From Cliona cf. orientalis (taxonomy: Eukaryota > Porifera > Demospongiae > Clionaida > Clionaidae), in assembly GCA_963930775.1 (NCBI GenBank), contig OZ005707.1:6882001-6946000 (forward strand): 64,000 bases of DNA, in the 5' to 3' direction. This document shows positions 43,801-58,800 of the stretch, one piece after another. Positions within the stretch are counted from its first letter, which is position 1. Every line of letters begins with the position of its first letter. The position numbers and the translations under genes were made by a program. The notes beneath the pieces were generated by a model. That model did not search any database and was not told where the DNA came from. It was given only the letters and a program-made list of their open reading frames with translations.

Positions 43801-46800
43801 TATCACTAGAAGATGGTGATAGAATCAAGCTCACGGATGGCCTGGGAACATCAATTGCTGACACTTACATCAGCTTACCAGCTCGAATCATCTCAGACTT
43901 CAACTCTAACTTGTTTGAAGCTCTTGCTGCTCCAAGGCAGGCTCAAAATGTCATCCCAGACATGAATCCTCCATCTATACTGAGCTTCAATCTGGACTTG
44001 AATGCTGGCACTCTTATAGTTCAATTCTCTGAGCCTGTATCAGTGGATTCTATTGATGTGCAAGGTATCACGTTGTATGGATCCCTCGGTTCTAGTGTGC
44101 AACTGACGACATCATCAGTAAACTCTACTGTCAATGCATCCTCCATCACCATGGACTTGAGCCAGAGTGACTTGAATAACATCAAATTCGATAGAAATCT
44201 TGCAACAGAGAGGAATGATACATTCTTGACTATTTTGGCAAATTCGGTTCTCGATCTGGCTGGGAATGGGAATGAGGCAGTTAGACGGCCTGGAATCAGA
44301 GTTAGTGTGCTAGGCGGTGATATGACGGGTCCAGTTGTGGAGCGATTTAACTTTGATCTAGACTCTGGTCTTTTGGTGATCACATTTGATGAAATTATTA
44401 ACGTTTTTTCTGCTCAGTCAACTGCCTTCACTCTCCTTAATGGACCCAATGGAGCACAATCTGTCACTCTGAGTAGTCAAATGATTTCATCTGACAACCG
44501 CACTGTCCTCACTATCCAACTTTCAGATGATGATCTGAACCAAGTTAAAGCTCTTCGGTCACTGGCTACATTGAATACCAACACCTACCTTGCAGTAGAT
44601 TCAGACGCTATTGATGATGTAGAGATGAATCCAGTGAGTCCCATTTCATCTGCTATGCCTCTACAGGTGGATATATACACCAATGATACCACTAGGCCAC
44701 AGCTTCTCCAGTTCTTGATAAACATTGACTCTGGTAATGTCACGCTAATTTTCAGTGAGACTGTGGATGTAGCTATGACTCTCAATGCATCTGAGCTGGT
44801 GTTCCAGAACGATCGTTCTAACAGACCAGCTAGCTCTGTGAGGCTATCTGCTTCAACCATTGTACCTAGCGTTGATTCAGCTGTTGTCTATCTAATGGTT
44901 TCCCAAAATGATGTGTCTCGATTATTTGCAAATGGACTTTGCCTGAATGAAAGCGAGTGTTTCCTGACTTACTCTCAGGACTTTGTTGATGATATGAATG
45001 GTAATGACATCTTTGGAAGATCAGGTGTCAACGCTCTGCAAGTGAATCAACTCATCATCGACCCAGGCCCACCTCAGCTTGCACAATTTGAACTATTTGA
45101 TTTCAACCAGGGTATATTCACATTGAGATTCACCAAAACTATTCGACCAGACTCCCTTGTGCCTGAAAACATCACTCTCTCTCATACTAGCAATCTCATT
45201 CCCACCACACAGCTCTACACTCTCACTGGTGGTGAAGTCTTGATGTCTGTAGGTCCTGTTATTACTATCCAGCTCACCAATACTGATCTCAACGCCATCA
45301 AAGCAAATACCTTCATCTGCTTTGTGTTTGCTACTTGCAACATCCGCTTCGAAGAAGGGATAGTTGAGGATCTTGCTGGAAATCCTGCAGCTGCGGTGGA
45401 CTTCACCAGTACATCTCCCATGGCAGTTGCTCAACTAGTCATCGGAGACACAACTGGACCAGTGGTCAGGGCATTTGACTTAGACCTCAATACCAATATG
45501 CTGCTAATCGAATTTGATGAGCCAATCCGAGATTTCGTCACATCAGCAGTAACTCTTCGTGATGACTTTAACTCCACCCTAAGTCACACCCTCTCTTTCT
45601 TCCCGGCGACTGAAAACATCAACAATGTCACCCTCCTTCTACCAACAGCTGATGCTAATGCCATCAAGGCAATTGATGACCTTGCCACCAATGACTCTTA
45701 TATCACCTACACATCTGCCATAGCTACTGATCTAGGATTGGGCTTAGCTGGTATTCGCACACCTGCTCAACCTGCTGTTGATAGAGTCAACCCTGTTCCT
45801 GTGAGAATCTTCACTCCTGATACAACTCCTCCTATGTTCACTGCATTTACATCATTTGACTTGAACTCTGGAGTGCTCACTATAACTTTTGATGAGCCTG
45901 TGGATATTGATACCGTAGTCTTTGAGAATTTCACTCTCCTTGAGTCCCAGTCTGCTAGCAGTGGTGTTTCTCTCTCTCCCGCTACTGTGGAGTACAGTTC
46001 TGCTGTTAGCGATCGTACCAGCATCCAGATCACTCTCTCACTTAGTGATCTTGAGTCTGTCAAGCGAACAACCACGCTAGCCTCTCAGGTAAGCAACTCA
46101 TATCTGCAGGTGGGACAAGGAGCTATTCAGGATACATCAGAAAATGTCTTCAGTAACACTCTCACTCGGCGAGTGACTACACTGTTACCAGATAGAACGA
46201 GTCCTAATCTTGTGCTGTTCAACTTCGACCTCGACAGTGGTGATCTTCTGCTCAGCTTTGATGACATTGTTGATGCTTCAACTCTCACATATACAGCCAT
46301 CACTTTCCAGAATACAGAAACTGCACCCACATTCTCCTACCAGTTGACAACGGGACCTAGCCTCACAACAATCAGTGACGTTATTGAATTCATGATCTCC
46401 AGAGTTGATCTAGATGCCATCAGAGGTATCATGGATCTCGCTACTAGCAGGAACAACACCTTCCTCAACGTAATCTCGACTGCTATTGAAGATTTGGCAG
46501 GTCTCAGTCTGAATAATGCTGTCAGACAAGTCACCAATTTCACAGGAGATGACAGCAACCCACAACTGCTCGCCTTCAACCTTGACCTTGGAGAGGGAAC
46601 ACTGATCTTTGAATTCAGTGAGGCAGTGAACATCTCTACTTTTGACGTCACCACGGTATCACTCCAGAATGGTCCAACGGTCAACTCATCCGACTTCTTT
46701 CTCCAACTTGGAGGTGGCTCCCTGCAACCAAATACAACAGCAGCCATGCTTACCATCACTCTACTCCAGACTGATGCTGATGCTCTCAGACTGCAGCCCA

Positions 46801-49800
46801 ACTTTGGCGATGAAAATACCACATACTTGTCAATACCTCGTGGGGCTGTTCTAGACCCCTCAGGCAATCCCCTGGAGGAAATCACCCAGGACAATGCTCT
46901 CAATGTGTCAATGACATTGATTGATATGACACCACCTGAACTGCTCTCGTTCACCTTAGATCTGAACACAGGCATTCTGACGGTCTCTTTCGATGAAGTG
47001 GTAAACAGTATGATGGTGAGCATCCCCAGCTTCACTCTCCAGAATGCACGGGTGACGCCAACATCGACATACACTCTCAGAAGCTCAGCAGTGGATGTGG
47101 ATCCCAACATCACTCTCACATCTTCATTGACAATTGATCTCTCCGATCAAGACTTGAACTTTATCAAAAGCATTCCTTCCCTGGCCAACGGTGTAGAAGA
47201 CACCTACCTGACAATTAGCTTTGGAGCACTGATGGACTCAAATAACAATCCAATAAGTGCAACATCTCCTACCAGAGCAAGTCTCTTGGAACCAGATACT
47301 ACCCGACCTTCACTCACAGAATTTTCACTCAATCTCAACACTGACCAACTGCTCCTTACTTTCACTGAGGCTCTTAACATCTCCACTCTCGATATTACAG
47401 AGATTTTCCTGCTTGATTCCCCAAACATCATCTTTGCATCTGCTACTGTGACTCTCAATGACAGCTCTGTTGTAGACACAGTGAGCAGTGTCCTTACAAT
47501 CAACCTCTCCCAAGGGGACTCCAATACCATCAAAGTCAATGCACAGCTAGCTAACAATGAAAATGACACCTTCATTGCTTTCAACTCTGACCTTGGTTCA
47601 GACTATGCTGAAAATCCAGTGGAAGCTATCAGCCAACTCACTGCACGTCAGGCTGAAGTTGTTCAGCCGGACATCACGTCTCCCAACTTGCAGAGGTTCT
47701 TCCTTGACTTGGATGAAGGAATACTAGACCTGACATTTGATGAACCTGTAAATGTCTCTAATATTGACTACACCATGATCACTGTGCTTGCTGGACCTAG
47801 CTCACCAAGAAGTGTGACTCTGACGGGTGGTAGACCTGTCACTCCAAATGGAAGACAAATCTCCATCATGCTTGCCTCTTCTGATTTGGACCAAATGAAA
47901 ATAGACCCACTACTTGGCCTGGCTCGAGCCACCACATACCTAGCTATGGGCAGTGCTGCCTTCAGAGATGTGAGCGGAAATACAGCCACTGCTATTCCTG
48001 TAGGTTCACCCCAAGAAGCTGGTGGTATCACAACAGACACATCGTCACCAATATTAACAGCCTTTGATTTTAAGATGGATAGCTCCATGCTACCTCTTTA
48101 TGTTGTCCTCTACTTTGATGAAGCAGTGAATCCATCTACCCTGAATCTCAGTGCACTCACTCTCTTAGCAGATGCTGATGACAACACAACATCTTTCAGC
48201 CTTGCTGGCAACACCATTGTGACTTCAACTGCCCAGCCCACTATCAGAGTGAACATTGATCTAGTGGAGAGGATCAGAGATTTATCTCCTCTTGGACAGA
48301 CAGTGAATACCACCTTCCTTCTCGCGGCTTCAGATCTGGTTGAAGATGTAACTCAGAACAGATATGTGTCTACTAATGTGGCTCTATCAGTCTCTGATTT
48401 CACTGCAGATCTCATTCAACCGACACTGACCAGGTTCATATTTGATCTAGACAGAGGCTACCTCTTCCTGACATTCTCTGAAGAAATTGTCTTGTCCTCA
48501 TTCAATGCTTCTGCCTTGTATATTCTTGGGAATCAATCCTTCTCTGGACAGGCTCTTATTCCTCAAGATTCAGGCGCTTCCCGTACTAACCCACGAGTAA
48601 TTCGTCTCATCCTTTCAAATGATGAACTAAACAGCATCAAGGCTATGGACATGATTGGAATAACAGTGAATGATACCTATATCAGTTTAGATGAGGGAGT
48701 TGTTACTGATCCTGCTGAAAATCTTGCCGAAGCAATTCCTGCAATTGAAGCTCTACCAGCAGCTATCTTCATACCAGATACTACCCCACCCAGACTTGTC
48801 AACTTCTCTCTCGGTCTTGATACAGCTGAGATTGTGCTCACATTCTCAGAGACCATTACTGCAAACACGTTCCAACCACTTGAGATATCTCTACAGAACT
48901 TACCATCGAATCCCACATCAACATACACTCTGCAGGGTGGTACCTTCTTGAGCACAGTGAATTCACCTGTCTTGAGGCTATCCTTGATGGAATCTGACAT
49001 CAACAGTATCCAATCAATGGGAGGTCTTGCTGTGTCTCAGAGCACTACCTTTATCACAATCTCAGAGGACACTGTGGAAGACACTTCTGGCAATGAAGTA
49101 GTTGCTATTCTATCATCCAATGCTTTACAAGCTGGAGCCTTCAATTTGGACACTGCCAATCCCAACCTGCTTTTGTTTGAATTTGACATCAACACAGGCC
49201 AACTTACCCTCAATTTTGATGAATTTGTAAACGTCTCTTCATTCCAGATTGCTGAGCTCACTCTTCAAGATGGTTTCCTGGCTACTTCTGCAAACTATAC
49301 TCTCACTCAAGCTGCATTTGTTGAAGTTGAAGGCAGATCTATCATTGTCACCATATCAGATGTTGATCTGAATGCCATCAAGCTTCTGCCACTCTGTACT
49401 GGTGGCGATGATTGCTACCTTTCTTACACCAATGATACGGTAATGGATACAGGTGGCCTGTCACTGAATGCTAGACTAGATGGAAATGCTCTCAATATCA
49501 CCTTGTACACTCCTGATCAAATGCTACCAGAACTTGTATCCTTTGTATCTCTAAATCTCGAAACTGGGACCATGTCTCTGAGCTTCTCTGAGGCTGTCAA
49601 TGCATCCAGCATCAGACCAGAGGCCATTACTCTTCAGACATTGTTTGAAATGCCTCTGCAATCATATAACCTCACAGGAGGCTTGGTTGAGATAAGCACT
49701 GATGGTACAGCTGTGATTATCTACTTGAATGCAGAAGATATCAATTTCATCAAGCGAGAGCCAAGGCTCTGTACCACACGAGCCACGTGCTACTTCACTG

Positions 49801-52800
49801 CATCGAGTGACTTCCTGCAGGACACAAGTGGAAATGTATTCTCAGCTACTATTGAAGAGTTCCCTGGGTTCATTGTTGGTGATCTTGTTGAAGATGAAGC
49901 TGGTCCAGTTCTGATTAGCTTTGATTTGTCACTTGACCAGGGAAGATTGGTTCTGCATTTTGATGAGCCTGTCGATTCCAGTACATTCCAACTAACTTTG
50001 CTCACATTCCAGTCAGCTATGAATATATCTGAAGCTGATGACACCTATTCTCTAACAGGAGGTGAAGTGCTCAGTGGAAATATTGAAGATATTGTCATTC
50101 AACTATTGCGGGAGGATATCAGTGCCCTGAAGCTTGCCAATGTAACTACTGATGAGAATACCACTTTCCTTGCTGCAGAGGCTGGATATGTTCAAGATAC
50201 AGCATACTTCCCCAACAGGGCTGGCGAAATACCATCTTCTAATGCCATTCAGGTGGCAAACTATACCCCAGACACAGCCCCTCCACAGTTACTGCAGTAC
50301 AGCATCAATCTTCGCACAGAAGTGATCCAGCTAACCTTCGATGAAGCTGTTCGAGTTGACCTGTTCAATGTATCGGGACTTCTGCTCCACTCTGATTCTA
50401 TGCTTGCTGGCAATCTACGCAGACTGTCTGATGGAGTGGTACAAAACATAGAATACACTAGCACTGTGATTAGCGTTGCCATCTCACGTGAAGACATTGC
50501 AACTGTTAAGCTCGATGCAAACTTTGGCACAACCGTCAACAACACTTTTCTCACGATTGAATCCGATTCTGTCTTTGATGTTGCTCTCAATGGAAATGAT
50601 GAAATTCTTGATCGTATGGTGACATCACTGCAGGACGTATCTGCTGTTTCATTTGCTACACTGCTAGAGTACACTCTTGACTTAAACACAGGACACCTTC
50701 TCCTCACCTTTAGTGATGTCATGAACATTAGTACCCAATATTCTCAAGCTATTAGGCTCCAGAGTAGACGCACTGCCACAGCTGGTGAGGTGCTGACTCT
50801 ATCTCCAAACAGTCGATCAGGCAGTCCAAATGGGCATATAGTGGATATCACTCTTGCACCTCTCGATGTGCTTGCCATCAATTCCATCGCTGCTTTGGCT
50901 AATGCACGCAATACCACCTATCTGATCATGAGAGCTGACTATATTGATGACTACCTTGGAAATGATGTCCTATCGATTACAGACGGAAAGGCTTTGCAAG
51001 CAGCTGCCTTCTTCGGTGATAACTCACCTCCATTGCTTACTGAAGTTATCCTTGACCTGAATGTAGGCAGTCTCAATATGTCCTTCACTGATGCTGTGAG
51101 TACTTCACAAATTGTGTTGAATGATATAACCATTCAGAATGAGAGAAATCTCACAACTGAATCGGTATCCATCTCACTCAGTGGAGCAAGACTGATCGAA
51201 TCTTCTGTAGATGGTCGAACCGTTGTCATCTATTTGGCTGTGTCAGATCTCCATGCTCTGAGAATTGATGACAGAATTGGCACAGATGTGAACAACACCT
51301 TCATTTCTATTGCTGCAGCTGCCATTCGTGATTTCTTTGACAATACTGCCGATGAGATTCCTGCCTCCGATGCTTTCCCAATCATTGCAGTCATTGAAGA
51401 TACAACAGGACCAACTCTAACCAGCTTTTCGTTGGATCTGAACTCTGGCCTGCTCAATTTGACTTTCTCTGAAACGGTCAATATTTCAACGTTCGACCCA
51501 GCAGGATTTTCTCTCCAGAGTTTGCCAGATTCTAGTGCAGTGAGCTACCAACTAACCAGTGATATAACGAATGATGAGGACAATTACTTCATCTCCATCA
51601 TGCTCGAAACTGGAGATTTGAATGCCATAAAACTAGCAAGAGAGCTTGGCAACTCTAACAATGATACATACATCACTGTGCAACAAACAGCGGTTAGAGA
51701 TTTGAGTGGAAATCCAGCTATCCCCATCCCCATATCAGCTGCACTGCAAGCCAGTATGGTGTTCAGTGATTTGACATCACCAGAGCTCACTTCATTCACC
51801 TTGGATCTTGATACAGGATACCTTGTGCTCTCTTTCAGTGAGGTAGTCATATCATCATCTCTCAATACCACACTTATCTCACTGCAGAGTGAACGTACAT
51901 TGGCAGCTATGACAGAACAACTCACTCTGGAAGCAGTTACTATTAGGCAGGCTGATTCTGACTTTGTGAATGTCTCTCTCACTGAAGATAACCTGAATTT
52001 CATCAAGGCAGCCTCACTCCTAGGAGAGAGTGAAAACACCACATTTATCACCATTGCTGTGGATGCAGTCACAGATCTTGCTGGCAACCCTGTCGATCCA
52101 ATCGCCTCCAACGATGCTTTACGGGCGACTGCGGTGGTTCCTGACCGTGATCCACCTCTCATCACCAATTTCACTCTAGATCTTGGAAGTTCCCTCCTCT
52201 CTTTAACATTCTCTGAAACAGTCGATCTGTTCTCCCTCAATGTGACAGTAATCACCCTTCAGAATATGGCCACATCACCTACTGACTCATACACACTCAC
52301 AACTAGCTCTGTTGGTTCGATCACAGACAGCCGAGTGGAGTCCACTGCCATTGAGCTGAGTGTGCCAGATCTCAATGCCATCAAGGTCCGCAATTTGGCT
52401 AATGATATATCAGACACCTATCTTCTTCCTGGAAATGGAACAATAGCAGACGTAGCTGGAAACTTCTTAGTTCAGCCGTCAGTGGCTCTTCAAGCTATTG
52501 AAGTTCTTCCAGATACTGCTCCTCCTCAGATTCGATCGTTTGTTCTGGACCTCAATGCTTCCCAGCTCATCCTAACATTCAATGAAGCTGTCGATGTAAC
52601 CTCACTTAATGTCTCCGGACTGACAATTGTACCTGGTCGTGGTGTGACTGACCCTGCCCGCTCCCTCACTCTTGCTGGTGGAACAGCTAGTAACAGCTTC
52701 TTTGGTGATGTAATAACAATTGAGCTCGTGATGGATGACTCCATCTTCCTCAAAGGCACTGTAGGAGTAGGAGACTTGATCAATAATACCTTCCTAGTAG

Positions 52801-55800
52801 TTGCAAATGGCTCTATATCTGATACCAATGGGTTTGATATTGCTGAAACAAGGCTTGTGAATGCTCTACAGGCTACTGAAGTCGTTCCTGATGAAACAAG
52901 TCCCATACTTTTGAACTACACCATTGATTTCGATGCTGGTATTTTGGTGCTCACATACGATGAGCCAATTGATGCCCAATCTGTTCAACCAGAGAATATC
53001 TATTTTGTGGATTCCAACAATGCATCAGCAGTAACTACTAGAGTTGCTCTATCATCTGTCACTGCTACTGCTCAGTTTAACATCCTAACATTGATTCTCA
53101 GCCCTGAAGACCTTGATCGTACAAAACCGTTTCAGTCGATAATCTGGGAGAAAATAGAAATTGAGACCAACACTACTGATGACAATAGCACAATGTCTGG
53201 TACCGTGATATATCTCAACAGCACCACCGTTGAAGTCATTTATGACACATGCATTTTTATAGTGCCAGGATTTGGTTCGGTCTCTGATGTATCTGGCAAT
53301 CTCCAAGAAAGATCATCTCCTTCAGCACCCCTGACTATCACTTTTGATGAAACACGTCCTGAGTTAATCATGTTCTACATTGATTTAACTAATGCCAACC
53401 TGAGCCTATTCTTTGATGAAGCTCCCGATCTTACTACTCTAGACTTAGTTCAGTTCACCCTGCAAAATTCTGACTCCACTTCATCAGTCAGCTTCTCTTT
53501 CTCTGGAGGGAGTGTGACGGTCCATCCCACTGTGACATCAGCTTTGATGGTACAGCTCAATACTCCGGATTTGAATGAGATCTACAGGCTTGAACTCTGC
53601 ACCAACCAAAGTGACTGCTACCTCCATTATACTGAAGCTCTGGTACAAGACTATGCTCGCAACCGCATTGTTGAAAGAAATGCTAGTAACAGTCTGCAAG
53701 TGAGCCAGTTCAATCCAGACTCAGTCACGCCAATGCTTGAGAGTTTTGTATTGTTTGACTTGGATACTGGTGTGCTAACGCTGAGCTTCAGTGAGACCAT
53801 CAGAGCTTCTTCTATCAGTCTAAATGGCTCTGTCTTACAATCATTTGATGTAAATCCTCGATCTCAGCTCATGTTGAGGGGAGGGACAACCACAAGTGAG
53901 AATGGCCTCCTCATTGAAGTTCAACTCCACCCAGATGATTTCACTGCCCTCAAATTAGACAATCGTCTCTGCACCTTCCTCACCAGCTGCTACCTCAATC
54001 TTGCTCAAGGCAGCTTCCTTGATATGGCAGAGAACCAACTGCAGCCAATCCTTGCGAGAGCCAATGATTTCATTGAAGATACCTCTGGACCTATCCTGAA
54101 TGAATTTGCATTGGATTTGAACTCGGGTGCTATTCGTCTGACATTCAATGAGCCTATTGAACCTAACTCCAGAGATTTCACTGCCATTACCCTGCAAGAT
54201 GCCCCCACTGCCAACGTCCAATACCAGCTGACAGGTGGCACTCTAACTAGCACTGCTAGAGACAGAATCCTTGAATTCACTCTCAACCAACGGGACCTTG
54301 CTAACATCAAGTCAATGAACAATCTTGCTTCTAGAATTGAGAACACCTACATAGTTGTCAGTGCTACGCTTGTGCGAGATGTGAGTGTGGCTGGTCTTTT
54401 CAACATTCCTCTGGTGAATGGCTTCAATGCCACTCGTGCTTCAGTATATGTGCAGGACATGATGCCAGCCACTTTGACCAGTTTTGCTGAACTGGATCTG
54501 AACGGAAACACCATTACGCTGAACTTTGACGAACCAGTGGCTATTGATTCAATCGACTATACTCAGTTCACTCTCCAGAGTATGTCCTCTGCTGCTGGTA
54601 TTCTTGTGCCTCTGACTGGAGGACAGGCCATGTATGGGCTGGATAGGACTGTGGTGATAATTCAACTCAACCGTCAAGATATTGTTAGTATCAAAGCCAA
54701 TCCAGGTATAGCAACAACCATGTCAAACACCTACATCAGTGCTAGTGCTACAGCCATTGAAGACCTGGCTGGAAACATGCTAGTAGCAGTACCAAGCTCA
54801 GCGGCTCGTCAGATTTCTCAGGTGCCACTTCTTGATAGGACACCACCCTCACTTGTTGATTTCTCTCTAGACATGGACCAAGGTGTGATCATGCTAACAT
54901 TCAATACAGTCGTTCGAGTGTCGTCCTTTGTGCCGAATCGTTTTGGCTTGCAAAGTGATGAGAGAGTTCTCCAGCCAGCAGACAGATACCAGCTTACCAC
55001 TCCTGCTAGCAGTGTGGTGACTGTGAATGATGGATATGAGGTTGAATTCAATCTCACAGTTGCTGATCTCCAAGCTCTTCAAGCCAATCCTAACTTGGCC
55101 ACTTCTCTCAATGATACTTATGCCTTCATGTCGAATACTGCTATATTTGGTGTTAATGGTTTCCAAGCAGTAGAGATATTCCAATCTAGTGCTCTGCAGG
55201 CCACTGAATACATACCTGATATGACTAGACCAATGATTAGTGAGTTCACCTTGGACATTGACTCCGGTACTCTCATTCTAACTTTCAGTGAAGTCATCAA
55301 CACTACTACCGTTGAACCTAGTGAAATTATCGTTCAGAATACTGCCAATGGTACAGGTCTCTTCCTGCAACTCATGGATGGATTTGTTACTCCAAGCACT
55401 CCTGCTCCAGTTGTGACCATTGAACTGCTATTTGATGACTTGGAAGCCTTGAAGACGATGATGAGTTTGGGAGTTAGTACAGCCACGACTTACCTAGCTG
55501 TTTCCAATGAGACTGCAGCCGATATGGCTGGTCTGCCTCTCACTGAGATAACAACTGATGCTGCTTTAATGGCTACAGTTCATTTTGAGGATCTCACAGC
55601 TCCTATGCTCACCAACTTCTCCCTGGATCTCAACACTGGCCTGCTGACGTTCACATTTGATGAGACAGTGAGTGCAAGTTCATTTAACCCCACCAGAATC
55701 ACCATCCAGAACAGAGAGAGTGCACCATCGACCAGCGTCACTCTTAGTGGTGGTAATTTGGCAGCAGGGAGTGTAGATGGCACTGAACTACGTGCTTTCC

Positions 55801-58800
55801 TTGTACCGTTTGACTACAATGTTCTGAACACTGATCCAACCATTGCCAGAAATCGTGATAATACTTTCATCAGTCTCACAGCTGGTGTATTTCGAGATAC
55901 CAACAATCGTCCAGCTGCAGCTATTCCACCTACTAATGCTCTCCAAGTTGGTGAATTCTTCCTGGACGGAACCAGGCCTATCCTGGTGGCATTTGATTTA
56001 GATATGAATGCTGGTACACTAGTACTTTCATTTAATGAGCTAGTGTCACCATCATCATTCATCAGCTCCTTCTTCACAATCCAGAGTGAGAATGCCACCA
56101 TGCCAGAGTTCTTCTATTCTCTGTCAGATGGAGTGTCACCAACCACAGCCAGCGATAATGAAACGCTCATTATTCAGCTCACCACTGAAGATTTCAATGC
56201 ACTCAGATCAGATCTCAATCTGGCTACTTCGGCTAATAACACATACTTGAGTGTGAGGTCTGGTGGTGTCACTGATGTGTTCCTCAACTTGCTTGAACCG
56301 ATTGAAACTGACGACCCACTGCAGGTCAACAACTACACACCAGATGTCACTAGACCCACCTTGAATGCTATCACTCTTGATCTCGATTCCAGCATCCTCA
56401 TACTAGACGTCTCAGAACCCATTAATCCAGACTCATTCGACCAAACTCAGATCACTTTCACCAACAGTGCTACAGCTCCAACTGTCAGCTACCCTCTCAC
56501 TGGAGGTGAACTGTCTATCAACAACACGGAGCTCACTCTACAGCTAAGTGATGAAGACATCTCCTTCCTGAAGCGTAACACCTCTCTCGCTAGCAACCCA
56601 ACCAACACGTTTGTTGTTATCACTCCATTTGTCTTCATGGATGGAGCTGGTAATTTGTTTGAAGGTATTCGTCCAGATATGCCCAGAAGCATCAACTTCT
56701 TTGCCGATGTCTCAGCTCCTGAGCTTTTCTCGTTCAGCTACGTTGCTCCAGGTGACAGAGCTGGAGTGGTCCTAGTGTTGGTATTCTCTGAAGTCATCGA
56801 TACCTCATCACTCACTGCAACCTCGTTCACATTCCAAGACGCAGCCACCTTTGCTGATGTCACGCAGAATTTCACTCTCACTGGTGGAGAATTTTCAACA
56901 GATGATGCCTCTATTGTCAATTTGAACATTACAGATGCAGACTACAGCAATATTCTATCACTGTCCCCCCTGGGGACCAGCATCAACTCCACTTTCTTGA
57001 CAGTATCCTCAGGAGCTGTGCTAGATCTCTTAGGTACTCAGCTCATTGCAATACCCAACACCAGAGCTCTCCAAGCCACGCAATACTCAGTAGATCTTGT
57101 CTCCCCAGAGGTTCTTGATTTCACATTTGACCTCAATAGAGGCCAAATCATCCTTACCTTCACTGAGGTTGTCAATGCTGGTTCTTACAATGCATCACAG
57201 TTCACAATACAAGCCAGTCCTAATGATACCGCCATCTCATACACACTCAGTGGAGGCACTGCTATGACTGATGGATTTAGACTAGTCATTTCTCTCTCGG
57301 GAACTGACCTTGATGAGCTTAATCGAAATCCTTCTCTTGCTACTGCTGAGAATAACACGTTCCTATCGCTGACTGTGTATGCCATTCAAGATGCTTCCAA
57401 TAACATGGTTGTTGAAGTACCCAGCAGTGATGCTCTCAGTGTTGATCAGTTCATTGAGGATTCGTCTGGACCAATCCTGAGATTCTTTGAGCTCAATCTT
57501 GACACACAGACTCTCTCCCTCAGCTTCTCTGAGACTCTAGACATCGCCAGCTTGAACCTCTCTGTGTTGACACTGCAAAATTCTCCATTCAATGCTACAG
57601 AGTCATTCACACTCACTGGTGGAGACTTTATCAATCTCAATGCTTCATATGTCAAAGTAAACCTCACAGATGAAGACTATCGAACTCTACAGACTCTCAC
57701 GGATCTGGGAATCTCAACAACTAACACATTCATCTCATTCCCATCAACTCTGGTCCGAGATGTCAATGGATTCTATGCCATGCCTATTTCTCCCGATGAT
57801 GCTATCCCAGCCAGGACCATTGGTGAAGACACCATGCCTCCAATGCTGCTTCGATTTAGCTTTGATATGAACACTGGTGTAATTGAGTTAACATTTGATG
57901 AAGTTGTGGATAGTGGTTCTTTCCGACCTGAAGCTCTCACACTCCAGAATGCAGCTGCTACAGCTGGAGCCAGCTATGTGCTCACTACAAATAGCTCTGT
58001 CTTTGGTCCAATATCTGAGGTACTCTCTGTACGGCTCAGTGGTGAAGATCTTGATATAGTGAAAGCCATGGCCATCTGCTTGGAGCAGTCAAACTGTTTC
58101 ATCTCCTTCACTGCTGCACTCGCCACTGACACATTCAATAACCCCGTGATTCCACGTATTGCCAACAATGGACTTCAGGCTGTGAGCCACACTAGAGACA
58201 CCATACCACCTGACCTCCTCACATTTGTTAGCTTTGACCTCAATCTGGCTCAATTTACTCTGGAATTCTCAGAGAGTGTCAACACATCGTCGGTAGATTT
58301 CACCGGTTTCATTATTCAGTCATTCCATACCAATGCTTTTGATACCATCACACTCTCGAGTGGTACAGCAACTGGTAATGCTCCAACTGTCACATTCGTT
58401 CTCTCTCTTGCTGACGCCATTTCTCTGAAGCAGAATCCCTTCCTCTGTGGAAGGCAGGGTACCTGCTATATCAGAATCAATTCCATAGCAATCGAAGACA
58501 TGTCTGGAAATGCTATTGTATCGATTCCTGATGGAGCCAGCTTGCCTGTAGAGAGCTACACTGGGGACAATCTATCACCAGTTCTTATGGATTTCGATCT
58601 CAATATCAACACTGGGTTCCTCAACCTGTCCTTTAATGAGATTGTTGATACACGTGTACTGATGCCAAATAGTCTTGTTCTTCGCTCTGATGGCTCACCA
58701 ACTGCGGCTAGTGAGTACAGACTGACAGGAGGTACTAGAATCTCAGACATCTTCAGTGATATGTTGATTATAGAACTCAGCTCTATGGACCTGAATGGGA

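Larger units (their letters stand above)
36144..44693 (+). repeat. Super-repeat 5, 23 units (A0-A11, B0-B10)
   Basis: The A half (4,503 bases) has units at 36144, 36519, 36903, 37281, 37662, 38022, 38397, 38769, 39147, 39525, 39912 and 40278. The B half (4,047 bases) has units at 40647, 41007, 41379, 41757, 42135, 42507, 42870, 43239, 43605, 43968 and 44328. A3 (37281) is aberrant in its first third. A8 (39147) carries an additional CX5C pair found at this position in no other copy. A11 (40278) has Thr for the junction Pro and Lys after LTFS. B4 (42135) and B5 (42507) both lack the junction Pro and both have Asp instead of Glu. Confidence 0.9.
44694..53354 (+). repeat. Super-repeat 6, 23 units (A0-A11, B0-B10)
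   Basis: The A half (4,464 bases) has units at 44694, 45069, 45456, 45828, 46200, 46557, 46932, 47304, 47679, 48045, 48417 and 48786. The B half (4,197 bases) has units at 49158, 49524, 49902, 50280, 50652, 51027, 51408, 51777, 52152, 52521 and 52899. The B half is longer than in the other copies only because B10 (52899) carries an insertion of about 28 residues. A1 (45069) has Lys after LRFT. B4 (50652) has Ala for the junction Pro and LTFSD; B5 (51027) has MSFTD. Confidence 0.9.
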
